Assembly: GCF_002813425.1 (NCBI RefSeq)
Contig: NZ_PHUL01000001.1
Location: 3,458,501-3,522,500, forward strand
Source of the DNA: Cellulophaga sp. RHA19
GTDB taxonomy: Bacteria > Bacteroidota > Bacteroidia > Flavobacteriales > Flavobacteriaceae
Direction of reading: 5' to 3'
Length of the DNA: 64,000 nt
Shown here: positions 9,301-18,300 of the stretch, one piece after another
Layout: every line of letters starts with the position of its first letter
Numbering within the stretch: position 1 is the stretch's first letter
Translations under genes and position numbers: made by a program
The notes under the pieces: generated by a model
The model's database searches: none
What the model was told of the DNA's origin: nothing
What the model saw: only the letters and a program-made list of their open reading frames with translations

Positions 9301-10049
9301 ATACCTCCATCTTTTTGCCCCAGCCATACGTTACCAAACACATCTTGACTAAGTGCTGTTACCTCATTACTATAAAAGCTATACGGTGTATACAAATCAT
9401 AAGTATAATGATGAACCACATTTGTATTTAAATTTGTAGTGTGGTTTGGTATTATATAAATTCCGTTTTTAAAAGTAGCAAACCATAAATTGCCTTGTTT
9501 ATCTTTTAAAACATCATTTATAATTAAATCTGGGTATTTATCTAGAATAAGTTTTTTGTAGGCTTTATTTGGGCTTGTATAATCTATATTCTCTTCTGTT
9601 TTTACAAAACCATTGTTGGTATATGTATACGTAAAACCTCCTGCTTTTACATTAAGGTCTCCGTTAGTTGCTAAGAATAACCTATCTGCTTTGGCTTTAA
9701 AACTAAAATGTTTAAATTTATTATTACCCAGGTACTTACTTATATGCCCTTCTTTAGTATAAATCCAAATATTATCTTCTGCATCTTTTTCTATATTAGT
9801 TAAATAATTATTTGGCAGAGATTCTGGGTCATTTGCGTTATGCTTAAAGGTTTTAAATGTATACCCATCAAAATAATTTAAGCCATCTAAAGTAGCAATC
9901 CATAAACCGCCATCATTATCATTCTCTATGTCTAAAATAGAATTGTTAGATAATCCCTGATCTGTAGTATAACTTATAAATTTTAATTGTTGTGCGCTGC
10001 CAAAGAAACAAGGTAATAAGGCTAATAGTATATATATTTTAGTTTTCAT
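6339..10049 (-). CDS. Hybrid two-component-like regulator (periplasmic propeller sensor, degenerate kinase and receiver, AraC-type HTH)
   Basis: 1,236 residues laid out like a hybrid two-component system: signal peptide (to about 19), two-component-regulator beta-propeller repeats (for example GGLWIATLDGLNYFDG; about 24-570), a Y_Y_Y domain (about 600-665), one membrane helix (about 672-694), a coiled coil (about 695-755), a DHp-like segment (about 755-825), an ATPase-like segment (about 850-960), a receiver-like segment (about 985-1100) and an AraC helix-turn-helix (about 1135-1236, NISEIGFECGYSDSKYFGRT). The signalling core looks dead: the H-box reads LSQFQQPL where SHEFRTPL is expected, no DxGxG ATP lid is seen, the receiver Asp position reads VLVFYQV, and the conserved Lys before Pro is Leu (VIQLPAS). 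The HTH looks intact. It probably controls the adjacent susCD operon, by a mechanism other than phosphotransfer. Confidence 0.85.
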   Translation of the reverse strand: MKTKIYILLALLPCFFGSAQQLKFISYTTDQGLSNNSILDIENDNDGGLWIATLDGLNYFDGYTFKTFKHNANDPESLPNNYLTNIEKDAEDNIWIYTKEGHISKYLGNNKFKHFSFKAKADRLFLATNGDLNVKAGGFTYTYTNNGFVKTEENIDYTSPNKAYKKLILDKYPDLIINDVLKDKQGNLWFATFKNGIYIIPNHTTNLNTNVVHHYTYDLYTPYSFYSNEVTALSQDVFGNVWLGQKDGGISMAYTGSEEISSVTPHPIKFPHLPVETTRAITKDNNGNIWIGYYNGGLYHYSEETKCYLKFKVKESKNNYEWERVRSLYTASDGSIWAGTYAGLLRVKNNSYKAFNALNIPELPSNRSYSFYEDKNKILWIACWGGVAKFNLNTNKFESFKGQELLNSYHIRNIKKYKNELVLATEDDGVLFFNLQTEELTHLKKENGILGNSIYSLYIDPKTDNYWIGSLGGISIYNKQKGIINNSTDNEGLPSHMVYGLLDNEDKVWISTTKGIAVIDKQTYTITAFNPKEGWQASEFSEGAYYKDNKGLLFFGGVNGLNYFNPNAMSFNPNKPKLKVEFNQQKITEKKLTRAHSKNDVVVTITPVVFPVDKNTSYYYKLHGKNEDWILAKGKQRLQFKNLASGTYSFMVKNDKNEAGKEVFTLHIEKAFYQTITFFTLVLFVFISAAFAFFHLKSKASKAQHKKLEEQIANRTQLIEKQKQDLLKINGQLDEKNQEILLQKEKLLDLHNNLKNQDFEVDKFKTFVLSQFQQPLSIILKASHDIKNNENVKKELLQQSGKIIDLVSEWNYLDHIKDLGEVKLTSVNLLPILKSIVTNVKEKLKENNANFNAQLDKNIAWVEVDLLRLKLLLKYIFNDIIKYSETKSTLDVSVLINGNQLQFKVTSTSTLLQSNVKNILNYSPYYKAFLVLIKDLNGTCNILEADRFNFQFCLPVAVLQNNVKAVETISWKHLDLKENLPANKNNILVYTDASNFDITNQLLKNTSNYLLFENVVTNLSSALKQLRLDVLVFYQVGFTKEIAYFLQKYKEIPKKDRVPLVYISEEINYALQETSLEFGIDAVIQLPASKTFISNKITSLVNRSLGRGHNKFQQEIFKILTEENDMQSGNEKLLKRSLEVIKEELSNPSFNVEKLISILEISRIKCYRLFKEHLGQSPSDVITSLRLQKAEYLLKNKKFNISEIGFECGYSDSKYFGRTFKKHFGVSPKVYKEQKV

Positions 10050-10190
10050 CGCTATTTTTACAAATAGCTAAAATACCTTGTCAAAGTCAAGTTAATATTA
10101 GGTTTAGATTAACAAAACCTTTATTTAATATTAGCATATGATGTTACAAAACAACGTTTCTAGTAAATTAAAATAGCGTAAAATTTTAAT

Positions 10191-10235
10191 TATAAAAACG
10201 AAAACGCTGATAACAAATTGCTACCAACGTTTTCC
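10191..10235 (-). terminator. Intrinsic terminator after the aminotransferase gene
   Basis: Outer arms 10200-10209 (gaaaacgctg) and 10225-10234 (caacgttttc) pair over 10 bp with one G-U wobble. The enclosed 15 bases can pair further. On the minus strand it is followed by GTTTTTATA. It separates the aminotransferase gene from the regulator gene, so the latter needs its own promoter in 10050-10190, where I could not pick one with confidence. Confidence 0.65.
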
Positions 10236-10269
10236 AGAAATAAAAACTAAATTAAACTCTTGCTAAAGA

Positions 10270-11757
10270 TTACAAACTAAACCATTTGCAAACTTCTTGT
10301 TTTATAACTTGATCTCCTCTTTGCAAACAATCCCATTCATTTGTTGCTTGGTTGTACCTGTAATCGCCTTTCCAAAGAGAAATCTTTTTTTGTATTTCTT
10401 TAATAGCATCACAAATAAATAATAACTCTTTGTTAGTCATTAGTGGATGTAAAGATAAACGTACCCAACCAGGCTTAATAGTTAGATCTTTATTTATAAT
10501 GTTACGCGTAATTTTTTTAGATGTTCTTTTATCTATATCAAGCAGATAATGACCGTAAGTACTTGCGCAAGACCAACCTCCCCTAACTTGTATACCAAAC
10601 CTATCGTTTAATAAACGTACCATAAGGTTGTAGTGAATATTTTCTACTGTAAAAGAAATACAACCAATTCTAGGAGCATCTAAATCTCCTAAAATATGTA
10701 AACCATTAACCTCTAAAAGCTTTTCGTAACTTAACTTAATAAGTTCATCTTCTCTTCTATGCATTTTAGAAACATCCATTTTGTCTTTTAATCTAATAGC
10801 CAAAGCAGCTCGCATAGTTTGTAAAAAGCCTGGTGTACCACCGTCTTCTTTAACCTCTATATCATCAAAATAACTATAACTTCCCCAAGGATTTGTCCAT
10901 TTTACATTACCTCCTCCTGGAGTATCTGGACATTTAGCATTGTACATTTTTTTATTAAAAACTAGAACTCCACAGCTACCTGGTCCTCCTAAAAATTTAT
11001 GTGGAGAAAAAGCAATAGCATCTAAATAAGCTTCAGGGTCTGCAGGATGCATATCCATTTTTACATAGGGTGCAGATGCTGCAAAATCTACCACGCAATA
11101 CCCATTATGTTTGTGCATAATTTTAGCTAACTCATGGTAAGGAGTAATAATGCCTGTTACATTAGAACAAGCTGTAAATGCACCTATTTTTGTAGGTCTA
11201 TCTGCATATTCTATCAGCTTTTCCTCTAAAATATTTACATCTACAAGTTTATTTTCATCACACTCTAAAATCACAACATCTGCCAAGGTTTCCATCCAAG
11301 AAACATGATTAGAGTGGTGCTCCATATGTGTTATAAAAACAACTGGCCTGTCTACTCTATTTGGTTTGTGTTTAAAGCTTTTACGTAACCCTATTAAACG
11401 TTGAAGCTTAACAATTGCCCCAGTCATACCAGTACCAGTTGTTACTAAAATATCTTCTTCATTTGCATTAACGTGCTCTTTAATTACTTTACGAGCTAAT
11501 TTATATGCGTACGTAGATGCTTTACCTGTTTCACTAGAAAAAGAATGCGTATTAGCAACCATTGGTCCTATTTTATACTGCATTTTTTCTTCAATAGGCG
11601 CATATAACCTTCCACTTGCTATCCAATCTGCATACACCAATTTTTGTTCCCCATAAAGGGTTTTAAAATAATGGTTACTTCCAATGACTCCCTTAGAAAA
11701 TTGCTGAAAGTAATTTTCTAAATTTTCTTTCACTAAGACTTCTTCTTTAACACTCAC
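10270..11757 (-). CDS. Class-V PLP-dependent aminotransferase / cysteine desulfurase-like enzyme
   Basis: 495 residues. A fold-type I PLP enzyme of the aminotransferase class V family: TTGTGMTGAI (phosphate-binding region near 106), HMEHHSN (about 144-150), Asp224 in VVDFAASAPY, and the Schiff-base lysine Lys254 in SPHKFLGGPGS. A C-terminal RGGWSCASTYGHYLL block resembles the Cys-bearing loop of SufS-like members, although relatives usually have a small residue or Cys where this has Trp. Whether it is a true cysteine desulfurase or another aminotransferase cannot be told from sequence. It is monocistronic, bounded by terminators. The start is a GTG at 11757; a second GTG eight codons in is possible. 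A terminator-like hairpin lies about 50 bases upstream. Confidence 0.85.
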   Translation of the reverse strand: MSVKEEVLVKENLENYFQQFSKGVIGSNHYFKTLYGEQKLVYADWIASGRLYAPIEEKMQYKIGPMVANTHSFSSETGKASTYAYKLARKVIKEHVNANEEDILVTTGTGMTGAIVKLQRLIGLRKSFKHKPNRVDRPVVFITHMEHHSNHVSWMETLADVVILECDENKLVDVNILEEKLIEYADRPTKIGAFTACSNVTGIITPYHELAKIMHKHNGYCVVDFAASAPYVKMDMHPADPEAYLDAIAFSPHKFLGGPGSCGVLVFNKKMYNAKCPDTPGGGNVKWTNPWGSYSYFDDIEVKEDGGTPGFLQTMRAALAIRLKDKMDVSKMHRREDELIKLSYEKLLEVNGLHILGDLDAPRIGCISFTVENIHYNLMVRLLNDRFGIQVRGGWSCASTYGHYLLDIDKRTSKKITRNIINKDLTIKPGWVRLSLHPLMTNKELLFICDAIKEIQKKISLWKGDYRYNQATNEWDCLQRGDQVIKQEVCKWFSL

Positions 11758-12373
11758 AACTTTTAATTTAATTCGGTTTTTTTGGTCGATTTTTAATGTA
11801 ATATTTAAAAAGGGCTACCCACTAAAAAATAGCCCTTTAAACAACATTCTTTCATTTTTTATTGATTGACTAATTCAAAAATTTATACTAAAAAACAAAG
11901 CATAAAGAAAGGTGCTGTTATAGATATACTTTACTACAAAATAATAAAGCTTTATTTTTTTATTATTGATATTGTACTATATATTATTAAGACGATTAAT
12001 TTTTAATTAACCCTTACTTATGTAATGTTAATTTTATTTTTATGTTATTTTTTTAATCAAAATCAGAAAAATTAAAGTTCTTTATTTTTTAAAAAAAGTA
12101 GTGTAATTACTTTACTAAAACAGAGAAAACAAGCCTTAACAGAGAAGCACTTTACAGTCGTAATATGTTAACTAAGTAAAAACAAATGTTCATTTTAATT
12201 TCTTCAACTACATCTATTCAATTAAAAAAAAGTATCATAAATAAGCTTACGCATACAAAAGCCTAGTATTCACAACATTAATACACTGTTCGGTATTTTT
12301 CAATATAAATTAGCTATTTAAATTGAATAACTTTTTTAACCAAACCATTAGTTTATTCATAAGAAACTTTTTT
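11758..12373. other. Long AT-rich intergenic region between divergent genes
   Basis: About 600 bases with no convincing gene. It holds an orphan minus-strand terminator at 11805-11840 and, overlapping it, a 16-codon minus-strand reading frame (ATG at 11855, stop at 11805; MKECCLKGYFLVGSPF). The remainder is AT-rich with several T and A runs. It should contain the promoters for the aminotransferase and for the giant adhesin, but no element matched the TTTG/TAnnTTTG pattern well enough to mark. Confidence 0.6.
11805..11840 (-). terminator. Orphan terminator-like hairpin upstream of the aminotransferase gene
   Basis: Perfect 9-bp stem, arms 11809-11817 (aaagggcta) and 11830-11838 (tagcccttt), 12-base loop, followed on the minus strand by a T run (TTTTTAAAT) and on the plus strand by AAACAAC. 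It therefore acts on minus-strand transcripts, yet no minus-strand gene lies upstream. It may end a small RNA or act as an attenuator in the aminotransferase leader. Confidence 0.6.
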
Positions 12374-15300
12374 ATGATAAAATTGAATCTAATATTATCT
12401 CTCACAAACAGAATAAAATTTGCCAAACTATTCACGCTTTTTATTTTCTTATTTGTGTCTCAATTATTTTTTGCGCAAACCTCTGGCGTATGGTCAGATG
12501 CTGGTGGGGGAAAATGGACATCTATAAGCTCAGATGGTTTAGTTAGAATTGAGGTAACCGTTACTGGCTACGTAGATATTCTTGGCGGTGATACTATGCT
12601 TTGTTCTCCTGATGCTTTTAGTGACCCAACTATTACGGGAACTCCTTCTCTTGCATTAGACATTGATGGCAGTAATGGTACTATCTCATTTGAGTTTTAT
12701 GACACCAGAACAAATGCATTAGCAGATATACAAAACCCTATTTTACACGTTGATAAAGTTGGAGCAACTGGTGGAATATTTACTAATACTACAGGTGTTT
12801 TCTATTTACAAGACGGATACACTTGGAATGAACTAAGCGCTACTGATAGATTAGAAACTGACTCTGTTTTTTTTAGAGGAGAAAATTTATTTGAAATATT
12901 AGGAGGAACTGGTGAATGCGCTAATACCGCTGGAGGTAGTTTACAAATAACAGATTTATTAAACACAATAAATATTAATACAAGTTTAGAAAAAAACCCT
13001 ACTCTAGTAATACCCGCACCTGACAGAGACGAAGTAGAATTTGCTTTTTCTAACCTGGTAATAAACCCTTGTACTTCTGGAGCTATAATTGGTACACCTA
13101 CAGAGAACGACACAGATGGTGATGGTATAAATAATAGTTGCGATTTAGATGATGATAACGATGGTATTTTAGACACAGAAGAAGGTATTTGTACTCCTGT
13201 ACAGTCTGGTTCTTGGACAATTGCTGGCACTACTGCTTCTTTTGACTATGGTAACGGAGTTATTGCTAATGTTACTACTACAAACTCTACCAACTTTGTA
13301 AGCGGTAATTTTACTAGTCCAGCTCCAAATTTCTGGACAGAAGATTTACAAGGAGATACTTCTCTTGCTGCAACCTATGATAACGGAGTAACAGTTACAG
13401 TTGAATTTGTAGATGCTGCCAACAATCCTGTTTTTGTAGATAAACCTACGCTCCATTTAGACCGTATTGGTGGTGACGATGGCACCGATCAGACCTCAGC
13501 AGAGATAAGCCTTTTAAACGGTTTAACGTGGTCAGAACTTGCTGGTACATTCGATTTTGTTTCTACTGCAACCACAGTAAAAGATGGCGGTACTGGTTTA
13601 CCATCAGACGGATATAGTCCAGAAAGTTCTTTAAAAGATAGTGATGGTTCTGCTGCTGGTACGTTACAAATTAATCAAAGGGTATCTACTTTTACATTGC
13701 AATTGGCACAGACATCTTCTACAGGAGCTGAGGATGAAATAGAACTTATACTTTTTGCTTGTAAAGACAGAGATTCTGATAACGACGGAATTCCAGATTT
13801 ATTGGATTTAGATTCTGATAACGATGGTATTTTTGATGTTATTGAAGCCGGACATAAACAACCGCATACAAACGGAATTCTAGGAACAACAGTTAGTGAT
13901 GATGGTATTTTTGATGCCTTGCAAACTAGTAGTGGTGTTAATAGCGGTAGTGTAGATTATACAATTACCGACTCAGAAGCTACACCAAATGGCACTCCAG
14001 ATTATTTAGAGCTAGATGCTGATGGTGATGGTTGTAATGACGTTTTAGAAGCAGGATTTACAGATCAAAATAACGACGGAATACTTGGTAATTTACCAAC
14101 AGTTACTGCAGCTAATGGTACTGTTATTAGTGGTATGGTTGTAGACGGTTATACCACGCCTACCAATACAGATAGTGGTTCTGGAAATACTGACTTTGAT
14201 TTTCAACAGGTAGGACAAGCGCCAACTATAATTAATACAGCAAACCAACCACAAGATATTTTAACCAATGGCACTAACCCAGAAAATTTTGTAGTTACTG
14301 CAACTGGCGAAGCTTTAGCTTATAAATGGCAAGTAGACCGTTTAGATGGTAATGGTTTTGTAGATATAAATGATGCCAACACTGTAGATATTTATACAGG
14401 AAGCACAACTAGCACTCTTACATTAACAGGAATAACAGCTAGTTATGATGGTTTTTTATATCAGGTTATTATTAATGATGAAACTTTTTCTTGTGCCACT
14501 CTTACTTCTAATAGTGCCACAATTATTTTTGATGATACACCACCAGATGCCCCTATAGTTGTAATTACTGAAGACGTAAATAATGATGGTTTTTTAAATA
14601 CAAGCGAATCTGTTGGAGATGTTGATGTTACTATTACATTACCTGCAAATGCCGCTGAGAATGATATTTTAACTGTAAACGGTACAAATCAAACATTAAC
14701 TGCTACAGATATTACAAACGGAGAAATACTTGTAACCTTTACTCCTCCTGCAGAAGATGGCTCTTTAACTGTGACTGCTACTATTACAGATCCTGTAGGT
14801 AATACAAGTAATCCTGGGGTAGATACTATCACTGTAAATACTGCTCCAACTTCTGCTCCTACAGTTGTAATTACTGAAGATATTAACGATGATACTATTA
14901 TAAACAGTACGGAATTGGTGGGAGATATTGATGTTACAATCACTTTACCTGCCGAAGCTGTAGAGAACGATATTTTAACCATAAATGGGACTAATCAGAC
15001 TTTAACAGCGGCCAACATTACAGCTGGTGTTGTAACTACAAGTTTTGTTAGTCCGGGTGAAGGTAATACAATTACTGTAACTGCATCAATAACTGATACT
15101 GCAGGAAATACAAGTACAAACGGAAGCGATTCTGCTACAATAGAAACTGTTGCTACATCTGCCCCTATAGTTGTTATTACTGAAGATGCCAATAATGATG
15201 CTATTATAAACAGCACAGAATTGGTGGGTGATATTGATGTTACCATTACGTTACCTGCTGAAGCTGTAGAGAACGACATTTTAACCATAAATGGTACTAA

Positions 15301-18300
15301 CCAAACTTTAACTGCTACAGATATTAGTACTGGTACTGTAACTACTAACTTTGTTAGTCCGGGTGAAGATAACACCATTACTGTTACAGCATCAATTACA
15401 GATGTCTCAGGAAATACGAGTCCAGAAGCTAGTGATTCTGCTAAAGTAAATACTACCTCAACTTCTGCTCCTACAGTTGTAATTACTGAAGATATTAATG
15501 ACGATGCTATTATAAACAGTACAGAATTAGTGGGTGATATTGATATTACTATTACATTACCTGCCGAAGCTGTTGCTGGAGATATTTTAACTATAAACGG
15601 TACTAACCAAACTTTAACAGCTACAGATATTACTGCTGGTACTATAACGACTAGTTTTGTTAGTCCGGGTGAAGGTAACACCATTACTGTGACTGCATCA
15701 ATTACTGATGCTGCAGGAAACACTAGTACAAACGGAAGCGATTCTGCTACAGTGGAAACTGTTGCTACATCGGCTCCTACAGTTGTAATTACTGAAGATG
15801 CTAATAATGATGGAATTATAGGTAATTCTGAGCTTTCTGGCAATATTGATGTTACCATTACTTTACCTGCTGAAGCTGTAGAGAACAATATTTTAACCAT
15901 AAATGGTACCAATCAAACTTTAACTGCCACAGATATTACTGCTGGTACTGTAACTACTAGCTTTGTTAGTCCGGGTGAAGGCAATACTATTACTGTGACT
16001 GCATCAATCATTGATACTGCAGGAAATAGAAGTCCAGAGGCTAGTGACTCTGCTATAATTGACACTACAGCAACTTCTGCTCCTTCAGTTGTAATTACTG
16101 AAGATATTAATAATGATGCTATTATAAACAGCACGGAATTAGTTGGTGATATTGATGTCATTATTACGTTACCTGCCGAAGCTGTAGAAAACGATATTTT
16201 AACCATAAACGGTACTAATCAGACTTTAACTGCTACAGATATTACTGCTGGTACTGTAACTACAAGTTTTGTTAGTCCGGGTGAAGGCAATACAATTACT
16301 GTTACTGCATCAATTACTGATGCTGCAGGAAACACTAGTACAAACGGAAGCGATTCTGCTACAATAGAAACTATTGCTACATCGGCTCCTACAGTTGTAA
16401 TTACTGAAGATGCTAATAATGATGGAATTATAGGTAATTCTGAGCTTTCTGGCAATATTGATGTAACCATTACTTTGCCTGCTGAAGCTGTAGAGAACAA
16501 TATTTTAACCATAAATGGTACAAACCAAACTTTAACTGCTACAGATATTACTGCTGGTACTGTAACTACTAGCTTTGTTAGTCCGGGTGAAGGCAATACT
16601 ATTACTGTGACTGCAACTGTTACAGATACCTCAGGAAATATAAGTCCAGAGGGTAGTGATTCTGCTGTAATTGACACTACAGCAACCGCTGCTCCTACAG
16701 TTGTAATTACTGAAGATATTAATGATGATGCTATTATAAACAGCACGGAATTAGTTGGTGATATTGATGTCACAATTACATTACCTGCCGAAGCTGTTGC
16801 TGGAGATATTTTAACCATAAACGGTACTAATCAGACTTTAACTGCATCAGATATTACTGCTGGTACTGTAACTACAAGTTTTACTAGTCCGGGTGAAGGC
16901 AATACAATTACTGTTACTGCATCAATTACTGATGCTGCAGGAAACACTAGTACAAACGGAAGCGATTCTGCTACAATAGATACCACTGCTCCTGTTCCTA
17001 CTTTAACTATTGATAACGTTACTGCAGACAATGTAGTAAATGCTAGTGAGGCAACATCAACCATAACTATCACGGGTACTGTTGGTGGCGATTTTAATAC
17101 TGGAGATCTTGTGACTCTTACGATAAATGGAAATTCGTATTTTAATGGTGTAGATGCATCTGGTAATTTTAGCATTCCAGTTAATGGTAGTGATCTTGCC
17201 GCAGATGCAGATTTCGTTATAAATGGCGAGGTAAATACCTTAGATTTGGCTGGTAATGTTGGTACTGCTACTAACAATAAACTTTATGATGTAGATACTA
17301 CTTTGCCTATACCCATTATTACAATAAATAATATTACGGCAGACAATACTATTAACACTACTGAAGCTACAACCACAATAACAGTAATTGGTAATGTTAG
17401 TGGAGACTTTTTAACCGGTGATGTGGTTACTTTAGTAGTAAACACTATATCATACACTAATACAGTAGATGCCTTAGGTAATTTTAGTATACCTATTACG
17501 GGTTCTGAACTTACTGCAGATGCAGATTTAACCATAAATGGTAGTGTTAACACAACAAGCACAGCAGGAAATACAGGTACAGGAACAACAAACAAAACAT
17601 ACAATGTAGATGTTACTGCTCCTACACCTACCCTAACAATAAATGATGTTACTACAGATAACATTATAAATGCCACAGAATCAACATCAAACATAACTAT
17701 TACAGGTAGTATTACAGGAGAATTTAATAACGGAGATACAGTTACGCTATTAATAAACGGTGTTTCTACTACAGGTACTGTTAATGCTTCCGGTATTTTT
17801 AGCATTACTGTTAATGGTGGAGACCTCCTTGCAGATGCAGATGTAACTATAAATGCTAGCTTGGCTACCACAGATACTGTTGGTAATAGCAATACAATTA
17901 ATGCAACAAAAATATATGCTTTAGATATTACTGCTCCTACACCAACAATTATTATTGATAATGTAACCGCTGACAATACCATTAATGCTATTGAAGCTTC
18001 TGGTAATATAACTGTAACTGGTACTGTTACCGGAGAATTTAACACTGGAGATACGGTTACACTTTTAATAAACGGTATATCTATTACTGGTACTGTTAGC
18101 AATACCGGAACGTTCAGTATAATAGTGTCTGGAAATAATTTAGCTTTAGATGCAGATACTACTATAAATGCTAGTTTAACTACTACAGACTCTGCAGGCA
18201 ATAACAATACAGTTGCTGCTACTAAACTATACAATGTACAAACTGCAACTATTGCTACACCAGTTATTAGTAGCATTAGTATTGATACAAATATTCCTGA

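Noticed and set aside
11941..12130. AT-rich palindromic runs such as AATAAAGCTTTATT and AGTAGTGTAATTACTTTACT.
   Set aside because: Stems have no usable loop or many mismatches; expected by chance in DNA this AT-rich.
14549..18247. Regular direct repeats resembling an array element.
   Set aside because: Repeats are 306 and 315 bp, in frame and protein-coding without spacers, so they are not CRISPR or a mobile array.
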